Source: Lepidodermella squamata
Taxonomy: Eukaryota > Gastrotricha
Assembly: GCA_047495785.1 (NCBI GenBank)
Contig: JBLDXI010000007.1
Location: 3,100,001 to 3,164,000 of the forward strand
DNA length: 64,000 bases
Direction: 5' to 3'
Part shown: in pieces, positions 1 through 10,847 of the stretch
Position numbering within the stretch: the first letter of the stretch is position 1
Layout of the letters: every line of letters begins with the position of its first letter
Position numbers and translations under genes: made by a program
Notes under the pieces: generated by a model
Databases searched by the model: none
Told to the model about the DNA's origin: nothing
What the model saw: only the letters and a program-made list of their open reading frames with translations

Positions 1-1017
1 ATCAAGTAATTGGATACAGCTGGTAACAAAACAGAAGGGTGGTTGCGGTTGCACTATCAAATGAAGCAGCAAATTTTTTACTGCCCAGTTCAGATCGAGG
101 AAATCTTGGTCAAATAGTTGAAACCCATTCTCAGGTTCAACGGCACAGTATGATAGCATGGCGGAGAACAGGCAAGAGTAAGCCTCTGGAGAATTGATTG
201 CTGCTCGAAAAGCTTCTCCCGATGTCAGCGAAGCAAGAATTTCACAGATTATCAATTCAAACATGTCGAACCCCATTCTGCCACGGAACGTTGTAAGTTT
301 GTCATTCCCGGCGTCGAAAGCGAAGCAAAGTGTTCGAATTTGACTCGGTGTGAGCTTATCAAATGAAGAGGTCACCCATAAATCGTTGAGTTGAGAGTTG
401 GTCAAAGCATCGAACATCTTCAGCGCCTTCTCACGGTAATTTCTATCACCTTTTCTCGGCAACGATAACAAACATTGGCAGAGTTGGTAGGCAAACTCCT
501 CCCAGTCATTTGTTTCAGACAGGGACAATTCTTCAGCAGTAAATGAAAATAGCCTCTCACAACGAACAAAATCTGCAGCTTCCGAGGACGACATGCTATT
601 CGCGTAACGACTTCCGGTGTTAATACTTTCTTCCCAGCGACGCAACACCTCAGAATCTTCGAAGAAAAGTCTTGACATGAAGGTGAAATTGTACATAAGA
701 ACGGAGTCAGACGATTCACAAGCTGCTTCTGCTATTTGCTCGAAGAATTTTTCCGACCAGCCAAACATTGAATCGACGGTTTTCAGGGCCTTCAAAGCGT
801 CTTCGTAGCGTTTTTGCTGCATTAGAGTTTCACCTAGGCGCATCAAGCTCGATATTTTTCGTTGCCTCGCTTTCAGTTCTTCTCGACTGCCAATCGCTCG
901 ACTGCGAATTTCGGTCAAGAATTCTTGAACTGACGATTTAAGGTCGACCAGTTTCTGATGGACAGAAGATCCGCCAGGATGGACATCGGTGCCAAAAACG
1001 GTTTGGAAAACAGACAT
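1..1017 (-). CDS. Multigene family member 1 (TPR-like helical protein), partial at window edge
   Basis: The frame is open from an ATG at 1017 down to position 1 (339 codons, no stop), so the C-terminal half lies outside the window. It begins with the family motif MSVFQTVFGTDVHPG. A TPR-like hairpin follows (KRYEDALKAL, then SMFGWSEKFF), then the acidic-aromatic block NDWEEFAYQL and the block DKLTPSQIRT. The visible end, LDLNWAVKNLLLHL, closely matches YDINWAVKNLLLNL of the next copy, which lies head to head about 1.1 kb away. There is no signal peptide and no membrane segment, so a soluble intracellular helical repeat protein is likely. The TPR assignment is an inference from pattern, and the function is unknown. 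No intron is seen. Confidence 0.85.
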   Translation of the reverse strand, partial: MSVFQTVFGTDVHPGGSSVHQKLVDLKSSVQEFLTEIRSRAIGSREELKARQRKISSLMRLGETLMQQKRYEDALKALKTVDSMFGWSEKFFEQIAEAACESSDSVLMYNFTFMSRLFFEDSEVLRRWEESINTGSRYANSMSSSEAADFVRCERLFSFTAEELSLSETNDWEEFAYQLCQCLLSLPRKGDRNYREKALKMFDALTNSQLNDLWVTSSFDKLTPSQIRTLCFAFDAGNDKLTTFRGRMGFDMFELIICEILASLTSGEAFRAAINSPEAYSCLFSAMLSYCAVEPENGFQLFDQDFLDLNWAVKNLLLHLIVQPQPPFCFVTSCIQLLD

Positions 1018-2114
1018 TTTTAAGGCTTTACGAAGTTTTTATCCTATAGAAATATTATAAATTTGACGTAACAAAGCGTCTCATTGCGAGATAATATTTA
1101 TGCCGGTCAGGATTGGGCACTTCAAAAACTTAATATTCACCCTGGAAATTCTGATTGAAGATTGATTGAAGTTGATGGTTTGAAAATGTTAGAAAAATAG
1201 AGGTTGAGGTCGCCATCTGGCGTCCACGGTGTAACACCTTTTCGTCATTCATGGCCTTCGCTTTTCGAGTAGGATTATCGCAACATGTCGCCTTACTGCG
1301 GCTGTGCTCTTTGGAATAGAGCTATTTTCTTCTCAACCGGCTGATAACAATGGCTGCTTGATTATGATGACTCATTGGCAATCTTGTAATTGATGAAAAT
1401 CAATAAAAAATCATTGCACATTTTAGAAATTATAAAGTATGTTTTATAATGCCTAATGGCTTCATGTGGTGCGGTAATTGGATCAGCCCTCAACCGTCCT
1501 GAACCTGGAACAATCTGAGTCGTCCAAAGAGATAGCTGTAAATTCATCACAGCGCAAAAGTTGCTTGAAAATAATGTAGGAACCCGGGATTAACTAGCTC
1601 AATTATCTGCATGAAACGACCGTCAGTGTTTATTCCTGTAGCCGGAGCATTTCAGGCTTCTTTTCTCACAAGACGCTTCACCAAAACATTTGAAATGACC
1701 TCCATTAGATCGATTCCGGATGACGGTAACTCTACAGAAATGCAACAGAGCAAATAATCATTAAATTCTGGTTAAGAGCTCAATTTCCCGATATAAAAAG
1801 CCGAAACAATATAATACAAATAACAGCCAGTGAGAAATTGTTCAATTAATAAGCAATAGTCACGTGGTTCCACTCATTACGTCTGCCAATCAGCCTCTCT
1901 TTTCAACGCAACATTTATTTGATTTCAACGCCTTTTTGAAAAATAAAAATAAATTTTCATCTCTGACCGATTCTGGACGGTTCAATTTCCAAGGATCAAA
2001 TGTCTGAAGGTTTGGTTTCTACGGTTTCAGCACTATGTTCTTGCTATGTCAGGATACACGAATTTATTGCTTAGAATTTATGCATTGTTTATTCTTAGAT
2101 TTTTCCTTTCAAAA
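1018..2114. other. Intergenic region between divergent family members 1 and 2
   Basis: About 1.1 kb separates two head-to-head family members, so it should contain both promoters. It is AT-rich in its right half. I see no convincing ORF, RNA gene or repeat in it. Confidence 0.5.
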
Positions 2115-4811
2115 ATGTCAATTTTCCAGCTCGTGTTTGGCGAAGGTACCACGCCAAGCTGTTTAAAGGCGCATGAAAAGCTTCTCGAATTGAATCAGGA
2201 CGATCGAGCTGTCAACAATTTTTTGAATAAAATTCGAATTCGAGCGTTCGGCGGTTTCAACGAATTTGAAGATCACGACCGAAAGGTACACAGTTTATTA
2301 CAGCTGAGCACACTTTTAATGCAAGAATATCGATTCAACGACGCTTTCAACGCCCTGATCAAAGTCGACTCGATGTTCGGCTGGTCTGAGCTGTTTTTCA
2401 GGCTCATCGCAAAAGCGGCACTCAAATCAGAAAATCTAACGATTTCCTACACATTTTCCTGGATTCTGAAGTACTTTTTCAACCGTGAATATCCGATGAA
2501 CAGCTGGAACAAATTTAGATCTGCTAGTGACGAATCTTTTACAAACTCGCCTCTGCAATATTTCTCGAACTTCGAGGGTGAAGACTGGGACGAATTTGCT
2601 ACCGAGGCTTTTCTGTCCCTAGCTGAATGTTCTCCTGATTTTTCGAACCAGATCTTTGCCGCCATTCAAAACTCTAAATTGAAAGATTTATTGCTGAATG
2701 TATCGATAGAAAATCTCTCCCCGAGTCTCGCCCGGTGTATTTGCTTACTCCTATCGATAAAATGCGGCGGGACATCTATCTTCAACGTAATGCAGGTGAT
2801 TGCCGTTAACATTCTGGTTTCCTTGGCTTCGGATCTTGGCTTTCGATGGGCCGTCAAAAACACCGAGGTGTATTCCATTATTTTCAACTCAATTGCGAAG
2901 TTTTGCAAGCGGGAGAAAGAATTCGATTTGAATGGCTTCAAATTTTACGATATAAATTGGGCGGTGAAAAATTTACTTCTCAATTTAACATCGAATACAT
3001 CGCGATTGAGCTTCTGCGTTCAACTGCTTCAAGAAACAACCGACAAGGTTGGGCAATTACAGGCTGAAACATTGGACTTGATTGCTATTTCTTTGCTAGC
3101 TATTGCGAAATCGAGTGATGGTACGATTCGCCGAAATTTCAGTTCTCTTAGCAAGTGTATTGAAATTCTCTTTTCCAATGAAAATCTTCGATCGGAAATT
3201 GCTCTGAATGGTTCTTTACCTTTGGCTCTTGCGATGTGTTACGACGCGACGAATTTCAAGCTGGTCGAAAAGATTTTCACAAATTTCCTATCTGAACTTG
3301 GCAAAGAAGATCGGTTGATTCTGGCGAATAATAAACTGTTCGCTAATCAATTTTTCAAGGCTATACCGTAACGAGTGGTAACTTTGGACAAAACGTGTTT
3401 TTCGAACATTAAAAATCAGCCTTTGCTTCTAAATTTCTGAAATTTTTACCAAAGGTGGGGACGGTCATTCTTGAATTTACTGCAAATTCCAGAAATTTTG
3501 AGAATTTTACCTGACCTTTGGCTAATTAATAGGTGTTCCGGTAACTTTGGACAATTAGAGGGTAGCTTTGGACACTCATTTGCATATGCAATTTCATTGC
3601 GATTTCATTGTGAATTATCTGTTTTTCATGGTTTTTCATTTTATCTTGGGTCAGATTTCGAAAAAAATTATGAACAGATGGCGCATCATCTGTTTCTCGG
3701 AAGTTCAATAAAATACGTTTCTGCGCAGCAGCATACTTAACCCGTCCAAAAGTGTCCAAAATTACCCCAATTTTCACCCGTTTTTCAGGTGAATGCCCTG
3801 CTAAAACGCGTCGACAGATTCCCATTTTATCTTCGATTATAGGGATAGTATAGATAGGAGAATACTCATGCCAACTTTCATTGAAAACTGATCGATTATT
3901 AGAAAGATAGAAGGGGGGTCCCAAAACGGCACCCAAAGTCTTACTGCTTGTAACGTTTTCTGAAATTCAATTTCAGCTCCAATCGTCTTGATTTTTATTT
4001 CAAACGAAAGCTGAAGAGACGGAGAATTTTAAGCAAAAACCCCCATGATTTGAACGTTCAACCCTGAAAAGCTAAACACCTGCAAAGCCGAAAGTGTCCA
4101 AAGTTACCGTGTCCACAATCACCACACGTTACGGTAGATGCTTTTTATCATAAAGGCGAGCAAGCTGTGTTTCGAGCCCGGCCAGCTCTTCAAATCTCGC
4201 ATCTGCTTCATGCTGATTTGGACAGGGATGAAAATTCGTATTTTTCTAAACTAATCCTCGGCCATTTTCATTTCATCAGATCTCTGTTCGTAAAAACGGC
4301 TTATGGGCCTTGTGTTGGCCTGCTTTATGCCGTACTGCGAAGTGCTAAAACTGAAATGCGTGAAAAATGGCGAAAAATATATCCCGTGAAGATCTTCGCG
4401 AAATTAGCCGTAAAAGCGATGTGTCATATCTTGCAAAAGAAGGATTTTTCTCAATTCATTCTCAACATCTTCAATGGAACTCACGACCTCGGTGTACTCA
4501 ACGAAATCTGCTCAATCGCCCCTGAAGTCGCGGAAAAATTCACGTTGCATCAAATGCTGTCGATGATTCGAGTTTTCGATCAGGATCTTGGAATTTGCCA
4601 CGTCCTGAATGAATTTGAGGAGGATTTTATTCAAGAACGCGATCTGGCTCTTGGCATCTTCTTATCGGCCGTTGCCTCGTTAAATGAACAGGTTAAATTT
4701 GGCTTGGTTCGAAATAGGTCGATTCTTCGAAGCGTGATTACGAAGATGAAAATATCCTTGAGTGAACTTGATGAAAAATCGCGGAACCTAGAGGAATTCA
4801 TTGTCGACTGA
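2115..4811 (+). pseudogene. Multigene family member 2, split by a DNA-transposon insertion
   Basis: The first piece runs from 2115 to 3365, the second from 4137 to 4811. I chose the ATG at 2115 because it gives MSIFQLVFGEG, the family start, whereas longer readings add an unrelated N-terminus. The left piece has the TPR-like hairpin (YRFNDAFNAL, MFGWSELFF), the EDWDEFATEA block and a divergent form of the SPSQIR block (ENLSPSLARC). The right piece carries the family C-terminus, including the basic helix near NRSILRSVITKMK. Between them lies a 769-bp element with terminal inverted repeats flanked by TA. Removing the element plus one TA (771 bp, 257 codons) joins ATA to GAT in frame and would give 641 residues, the usual family length. 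No other stop or frameshift is visible, so the insertion looks recent. I tried the GTAACG just inside the element as a splice donor, and it gave no in-frame junction with the nearby AGs. Confidence 0.8.
3366..4134. mobile_element. 769-bp non-autonomous DNA element with TA target-site duplication
   Basis: The left end reads CCGTAACGAGTGGTAACTTT. The reverse complement of the right end begins CCGTAACGTGTGGTGATTGT, and a second copy of GGTAACTTTGGACA follows just inside it. TA flanks both ends (3364-3365 and 4135-4136), as expected for Tc1/mariner-superfamily elements. The motif GTAACTTTGGACA or its complement recurs inside (near 3540 and 4090). The only sizeable ORF inside (136 codons, antisense) shows no clear transposase motif, so this is probably a MITE. 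The superfamily call rests on the TA duplication alone. Confidence 0.75.
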
Positions 4812-5785
4812 TTGGGACTTGAACATTTGATTAATTTACGAATTAATATTAAAATAAATTGCCATTCTTTTAAACTTTTGATTATTTTTTTATTTTTCTT
4901 CAACAGTTCTTCAAGAACGCATTTGACAAACAGCAATACAAGGGAACTCTGATGACTTTCTATGGAAAGCAGCATCAAAATCTCTCAGCAAATACACAAT
5001 GTCAAAAACTATGCGATACACCTCACCGCACTTTTCACTTTTTCATGGCCTATTGTAAATTTTTGAAATTCATAGTTAGCTATATATTGTTGGTTATTCG
5101 ATGGTAGCCATATATATTTTGATAATTATGGTTTTTCTAGCTCTCGCTTCAAATCGACCGATCGATCACCGAGGTTTTATGGGAATTTATTCCGAATTTT
5201 ATTATAACATTGTGGTAAAATAAATTTGCCTACAACAGTTGGCTGTTTATTTGCTTTTACAGGTTCAACCCATAGAGCTAGTTCTTGAAACTATAATCGC
5301 ATAGTTGTGGTTCAAATGACCACCTGACGTCTTCCTGACGTCTCGATTGAGCTGTGTCCATAGAGCTAGTTTTAGGTTTCTAAGTTTTTAAGTTTCTTAA
5401 AACTAGCTCTATGGCTGTGTCTATTTGAGCTCAGCCACCTGACACAACTATTAACTCGTAAATTTCCGCATTACACTCGAGTTGGAATTTCTTACCTTTC
5501 CTATTATCCAAATGTACCATGAATTGACCTAATATGGTTTTCAGTTTCTTTCTGGCGATCAGGCACGCGGCTAACAAGGCGAAGATACACAAATTCAGTT
5601 TTACCACGCCATTTGTATCTAGTTTCTATTCTAGCCGTTCACCTCGCGAAATCTAAGTGATGATTTTACCCGCATTTGCTCTAACCCTGGGCCTGATTCT
5701 TCGTGAAATTTGGGAAATTTTTATTTCCAAATACTTCCAAATGAATCAGTTTTATTTTTCGTCCTCCGTAGGGATGTGATGTTAA
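4812..5785. other. Intergenic region containing a small palindrome
   Basis: There is AT-rich sequence with poly(A)-like AATAAA and AATATTA strings just after family member 2, and a 57-bp palindrome at 5358-5414. A partial copy of the palindrome's arm (CCATAGAGCTAGTT) occurs near 5270. I see no gene. Confidence 0.5.
5358..5414. repeat. 57-bp inverted repeat (foldback)
   Basis: The arms are CCATAGAGCTAGTTTTA and TAAAACTAGCTCTATGG, around a short AT-rich loop that includes another small repeat of TTTAAGTTTC type. A degenerate relative lies at about 61554-61597, which suggests a dispersed miniature element. Confidence 0.7.
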
Positions 5786-6553
5786 CCCTTTCATGGCGGA
5801 ATTATTTATCTGCCGTGGAAATAATATTTGACGGCAGTTATAGGGGTTTTCGAAGGCCCTGATCACGATTTTGAAATCCGTTTGTTTTTATCTATCACCG
5901 TTGAGGCTGTACGAAAACTGGCCGAAATCGTCCTATCCGCCCAGCTGATTTCAGCTGATTTTTCGAGCACCCTAATTTCTGAGTCAGATGCCTTCACCTT
6001 TGGAATTTTAGATTCTAAATTACTCCCATGAATGTTCTCAAGATTCTCCCTCACCGAAAAAATTTAGTTTAAAGAAGTTTAAGAGGCTCAGCATTCAGAT
6101 CTGAATTCAGCTTTTCCAGTTTTTCATCGCGACAGTTTTTGCAGCACAAAAATCACGCACTCCGCCCTTAAAGTCCTGGCGGATAGGACGAATTCGGCCG
6201 ACTTGATTAAATCTCAATAACGTCGCCATTTTTAATTTCCAACTCGAAAAAATTTACACAGAGGTCAATGGGACTATGGCGGACACGGTGATATTTTTTG
6301 TTGGATCAACAAATGATCAGGACCCTATGCAATTTCTAGTTGAAAAAAATCGAAATTTCAATGTCAGGTTGACTATTTTCAAATTGCTAGTATGTTCTGA
6401 CCATGCTAGATAACGGTGTTCTGGTCTCAGAACCTTGTAGCCAACATCGAAGAGCAATATTCCTCAAAAGGGCGATCAAGAATTCATCAAATTCGATTTT
6501 CTGCGAATTTTCAAAGTCGAAATTCCGAAATCGTCGTTCCCGCCGTGAAAGGG
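5786..6553. mobile_element. piggyBac-like non-autonomous element, 768 bp
   Basis: The left end is TTAA followed by CCCTTTCATGGCGGAA. The right end is CCGCCGTGAAAGGG followed by TTAT. Thus the ends are CCC...GGG inverted repeats (CCCTTTCAyGGCGG) flanked by TTAA and a one-base variant of it, the signature of piggyBac-type insertion. No transposase ORF is visible inside. A second element with a related end (CCCTTTTAGTGCCGACGG) lies at 53728-55029. Subterminal matter includes GCCGTGG/GACGGCAG repeats near 5812-5836. Confidence 0.65.
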
Positions 6554-6593
6554 TTATTATCAGAGAGTAGAAAAAAGCCTTACCCGTGAGGGT

Positions 6594-7000
6594 TTAGGGG
6601 ACGGCTGACGACAGGCGATCGGCTTCAGGAGCCGACAGATCGGTCGCGAACAACCTGCTTTTTCCCAAAAATGCATAATTTTCGATGCTATTACACACTA
6701 ATTGCCATTCATCCCGATCTCTGGCAGTAATTTCCGCTAATTCTAGATTCGCAATTTTAAGAATTTCAGTGCGTCGCATTAACAGGGTCGACTTACGAGG
6801 TCTCCCGCGTCTAACTGGCTCATTTGGGTTTTTAATATATTTCACATGAATATCGAACAAACCAATTTTAAGAAGACTCCTTTTCAAGCTATCGGTCCAG
6901 CGGGTTGGCGGTTTACCGCGAGGCAAGCACCAACTCGGGTCGACCTCTTTCCAATGATATATGGCATTCTTCATTGCCTTCGTCAGTTGCTTCTATTCTC
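6594..7000 (-). mobile_element. Non-LTR retrotransposon 3' tail fragment
   Basis: The minus-strand reading from about 7000 to the stop at 6594 gives the tail typical of the reverse-transcriptase ORF of non-LTR elements: NAIYHWKEVDPSW, PPTRWTDSLKRSL, RRGRPRKS and finally AEITARDRDEWQLVCN. The pattern RxTRWxD ... A.DRDEW is the commonly seen region after the RT domain. The upstream RT and endonuclease parts are absent, so this is a 5'-truncated copy. It sits directly between the piggyBac-like element and the C-terminal family relic, and may mark the event that removed the relic's 5' part. Confidence 0.6.
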
Positions 7001-7023
7001 AGACCGGACAATTTGTCTAAAAT

Positions 7024-7689
7024 ATGCTCGCGAATTGCCCAGTTTCCACGAGACATTTCCTAGCTAGTTGCGAGTGCGTTTTCGTGACTGCTGGCAAGCT
7101 GAAGGAATTCGAATCGCTTGTGCTGCTGCTTTGCAAACTTCTAGACCCTGCTTCGAAATGTCGAGAGTCACATTTTTCACGTGAATTCTTTTCCGGAGGC
7201 GATTCCAAGATTTTGAAAACCGTTGTCAGCTCTACTATCGATTTCAACCTGTCTGCCTCACTGCTTTTGCTGATCTTTCGAATCGCCGATGAGGAAACAA
7301 TGCGAAAATGCATTGAATTGTATGCCAACGAGTTTCCTCGGCTGGTTAACGCTGCCCTTCGGAAGTTTTTCGAAAAGCCTGAGAAATCTGAATCACAACT
7401 TGAGAAGAGATGCCGAGATATCCAGTGTTTGACCCTAGTTTTTAAGCTGGTGACTCTGCACGTTCAAGCAATTCAAATCAATCTAGAAAAGAGAGCTGAT
7501 ATTTTCTCGGCTTATTTTGACGAGCTTCAGCTGTCATTTACGATATTGCTAGTCGCACTTCTGCCGGGCAATGCTGATATCCTTACGACTTTAAAACGGA
7601 ACAAACAGTTTCTCAGAAAAATACTTGGAAATTCTTCGAAATCTCTGAAAGAACTGATTGCTACGCGACCCAACGCTTGTGATCAATAA
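7024..7689 (+). pseudogene. C-terminal relic of a multigene family member
   Basis: This 221-codon open stretch aligns over its whole length with the last third of the member at 8154-10169. Shared strings include RESHFSR, ADEET, FEKPE/YEKPE, ESQLEK and RDIQCLTL. The family basic C-terminus is recognisable (TLKRNKQFLRKILGNSSKS). The frame is closed just upstream (stop at 7018-7020), and no N-terminal, TPR-like or SPSQIR block is found before it. The adjacent retroelement tail suggests truncation. It lies in tandem with its closest relative and in the same orientation. Confidence 0.7.
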
Positions 7690-8153
7690 TTATTACCCAA
7701 CTTGAAAACAACATTTTTTCGAATTTCCTTCCTCCAATTGAATTCAATGTGTTAACCATGTTGTTTTAATTGTGATTTAACCCTTTGATAAATGATTACT
7801 TACTCATTTCGTTTCCATAATTATTAGATTTTTTAATTAAATGATGCACTTGTTGAAGCTGTCAATCGGAAGTTGCAACGATCGATCATCTGTAAACTGA
7901 AATGTTGTAACGAGTGCCCGAGCCACGTTTTGAGTTTTCGCTGTTGCTTTCAAAATGAACAAAACAAAGCTCTACATAAAATCAGCAAAGCTATTGCCAA
8001 ATGAGTTCTTGTAGGATCAGAAACGCTCCCACCGAAGTCATTGAAAATACCTGTTTCTCTCGATTTTTTCGATTGATTCCTATATTCTCATGAGATGACC
8101 TTAATTTTTTCGTTTAATCATTTTCATTTCCATTAATAGGTAGCCGTTGTTTA
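7690..8153 (+). promoter_or_regulatory. Upstream region of the family member at 8154
   Basis: 464 bp without an ORF. It should hold the promoter and 5'UTR of the next gene, but no core promoter element can be named with confidence. Confidence 0.35.
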
Positions 8154-10169
8154 ATGAAATTGTTAAATTTGTTATTCGGCAACGGCTGTGATGTCGGTTC
8201 TGTTGATCTTCAGCATAAAATTCTGTCGCTCAAATCTCCCGATGACGTATCAAAATTCTGCGAGGAGGTTCCAATTCGATTTCTAGGTGGTTTCAAAGCT
8301 TCGGAGGAAAGCAAACGGCACATCTTGGATTTGCTGAAGCGTGGCGAGGCTTGTATGCTGGAGCAAAACTACGAAGAGGCTTACATTTCTTTCGAGAAAG
8401 CCGTGGAAGCGGGTAACTTTTTTTCGAGTGAAATCGCTTTACTAATGGCTGAAGCAGCACTCAAACTTGAGCGATATAAAACTGCGATTGCTCTGCTCCA
8501 CGCTACATCAGGCTCCCCGAAATCTACTATGCTGACGACTGAAGCGTATGCAAAACTCGGTTACAAATTTATCGGCGAGATCGGCGTTGAAACAAGCAAA
8601 GGATTCAATTTACAAGACCTCAACATCAGCCTTACTCATCTTGAGAAAACCGAAATTGAAGACTGGGACGAATTTTTATTTCTCGCTCTGCATGTTTTGT
8701 ATTATTTCCAAATTTTTCCGACAAAGCGTAACGAGTTCGCACGAAGGCTCGTCGAATCGATTTTCGCGAACGTCAGTTTCAAACAATTCATGAAAGAAAT
8801 CGACTTTGGGCACTTGACTCCTGCTCAAACACGTTTTTTCAGCTGGTATCTTCTATTCATGAGTACCCAGTGGATTCCCTCCCTGGTAGAAAGAAGCGCG
8901 AAGCTGTGGTTCGACGCTCTTGGCCTTAGACTTATCAGCAGTTTTGTGAGTGATGCCGGATTCCGCAGAGCAATCCTATTGCCCGAAGTCTTCACTTATT
9001 TCAATCAGATTCTCTCTCTGAAATTCTCCTACAAGCAGATCTTCGATTTCATCGGTCGTGGAGCATTAGTTTTTGTCTCTCGTTTAGCTGCTCTGCATAT
9101 TATATGCTACCCAAAACCGGTTTTCGATTACATCGAAGGATTGTCCTCAGGTTATCGCGAATTTGCGAACCAGCAGTTGCTACCCAGCGAAAAAGAGTCG
9201 ATAACAGAGGCAATCGAACTCCTCTCATTCTGCGCCGTTGTACTTTCGTGTTATGGCGGCGAGGGGAAAGAAGCTCTTTCCGACTTGTTTGCGTTAATGT
9301 TCCTACTTACCTCGAAGCCTGGTATTACATCTGTATTGGAAACTGGTTCAACGCTGCCGATCTGCATTGCTTCTGTTCTCAAATGCGACAACATTGCCTT
9401 GGTATGCGAAGTTTTGTATGGATCGGTCGTTCAAGGAAAAACTTGCCATTCAACTGTCAACAACCTCACTTTCACAAAGCACTTTTTGATGAATTTCCAG
9501 CTGGCCATCTCAAGCGAAATCAGCGAGAGAAAGGCCGAGGTGCCGATTGTACTGCTGCTGCTGCCGCTGTTGCTGCCGAATTTTCCGAGTGGACCTACAG
9601 AGCTGAGGGAATCGCATTTTTCGCGCCAACTCTTCACTCGCGGAAATTCTACATTTGCTAGAGCCGTTTTCACTACTACTACAAATTTCAACATCGTCTC
9701 TCCGCTGATTCTGATAATGCTAAGACTTGCAGATGAAGAAACGAAGCGTAGATGGGTGAAGCTGTATTCCAGCCAGTTTCCCAGAATCGTCAAAACTGCC
9801 ATTGATAAATTCTATGAAAAGCCTGAGAGATTTGAATCGCAACTTGAGAAAGGATATCGTGATATTCAATGCTTGACTCTCATCCGTGAATTGGTGAGAC
9901 TATCACCACAGGCTGCAAGGGTTATCAACTTTCTGCACATTGAATCCATGTTAAATCACTTGGACAAGAAGGCAGATCACTGCAGATCTATAGCAGATCT
10001 TCAACTGGCTTTTGCGTCCATGTTGGCCGCGGCTTTACCAGGGGTAAATAACATCCGTGTGAATTTGAAGCGCAACAAGCGATTGCTACGAAAAATTATT
10101 GCACAAACAGCGAAATCTTCGCAAGAAATCGAATCAATTATTGCGAAATGTGAAAGTTCCATTGAATGA
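8154..10169 (+). CDS. Multigene family member 4, TPR-like helical protein (671 aa)
   Basis: An intronless ORF with an ATG start placing MKLLNLLFGNGCD at the N-terminus, as in other members. Residues about 60-130 form a TPR-like hairpin (QNYEEAYISFEKAVEAGN, then ALLMAEAALKLERYKTAIAL). The block IEDWDEFLFL lies near residue 170 and LTPAQTRFFS near 220. The C-terminal third contains RESHFSRQLF, LADEETKRRW, RDIQCLTL and the basic end LKRNKRLLRKII. It is predicted to be all helical and soluble, without a signal peptide. Its closest relative in the window is the truncated relic immediately upstream. A central helical (ARM/HEAT-like) region is an inference. Function unknown. Poly(A) signals lie 145-155 bp downstream. 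Confidence 0.9.
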   Translation: MKLLNLLFGNGCDVGSVDLQHKILSLKSPDDVSKFCEEVPIRFLGGFKASEESKRHILDLLKRGEACMLEQNYEEAYISFEKAVEAGNFFSSEIALLMAEAALKLERYKTAIALLHATSGSPKSTMLTTEAYAKLGYKFIGEIGVETSKGFNLQDLNISLTHLEKTEIEDWDEFLFLALHVLYYFQIFPTKRNEFARRLVESIFANVSFKQFMKEIDFGHLTPAQTRFFSWYLLFMSTQWIPSLVERSAKLWFDALGLRLISSFVSDAGFRRAILLPEVFTYFNQILSLKFSYKQIFDFIGRGALVFVSRLAALHIICYPKPVFDYIEGLSSGYREFANQQLLPSEKESITEAIELLSFCAVVLSCYGGEGKEALSDLFALMFLLTSKPGITSVLETGSTLPICIASVLKCDNIALVCEVLYGSVVQGKTCHSTVNNLTFTKHFLMNFQLAISSEISERKAEVPIVLLLLPLLLPNFPSGPTELRESHFSRQLFTRGNSTFARAVFTTTTNFNIVSPLILIMLRLADEETKRRWVKLYSSQFPRIVKTAIDKFYEKPERFESQLEKGYRDIQCLTLIRELVRLSPQAARVINFLHIESMLNHLDKKADHCRSIADLQLAFASMLAAALPGVNNIRVNLKRNKRLLRKIIAQTAKSSQEIESIIAKCESSIE

Positions 10170-10315
10170 TCATCGTGATTCATGTTCATCCGCAACCCTA
10201 TCCAATAATAATCCATGATTCATGATATCTCTCATTTTTTATCTCTTTTTTTATGTTTATACCAATGGTTTTGACGTGACGTTAAACAGTACACCACACG
10301 GATCTTTGATTTGAA

Positions 10316-10325
10316 AATAAAATAA
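10316..10325 (+). terminator. Overlapping poly(A) signals AATAAAATAAA
   Basis: Two overlapping AATAAA hexamers begin about 146 bp after the stop of the family member ending at 10169. This is the expected position for 3'-end formation. The remaining intergenic DNA to 10847 shows no gene. Confidence 0.45.
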
Positions 10326-10847
10326 AACGAATGCAGAAACTTAATTAGGGATTTTCTGAAACGAAATACCATCGGGCGTCGCTTTTTTACTGTAATTTGT
10401 TAAAAATATGAAAAGCAAGTCTTAGTCACATTTTTGGTTGTCGGATGAAATAAGACATTAGTCGGATAAAAAAATTATTTCCCTCAAATCAAAAAATTCA
10501 ATTCAGGTCAAATGAGAGTCAAAAATGGACTTGATGAATGCGACATAATTGCTCCTGGAAAGAAGCTATTTCGAGCATGCACTTTCCCACGCGTGATGCT
10601 TGATTTCCATCAATCGGCCACATGTTTTGGCAACCGTTTTACTAAACAATGCTCGAGGCTATGAAAGCAGCACTTATGCCCCTACTAATAAATATTATAG
10701 TACGAAACTTGAAATTAAATTCACATTTCATAAAAATGGCGAATCATCAAACAAAAATTGAGTGACAAATCGATGAGCCTCAGGAAGCAAACTTTTCTGC
10801 TCACATTCTAGATTCTAGAAAAATATCAGATCAGATATATCAGAAAC

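Noticed and set aside
3526-3936. 136-codon antisense ORF inside the TA-flanked element
   Set aside because: No transposase motif can be recognised and it lies inside a short non-autonomous element. The open frame is most likely chance.
3368-4137. The 769-bp element as an intron of the family gene
   Set aside because: The GT at 3368 paired with the nearby AGs that I tested gave frame disruption or a stop, and the other members are intronless.
9104-9661. 185-codon ORF in another frame of the family member at 8154
   Set aside because: Overlaps the much longer family ORF entirely and has no family motif.
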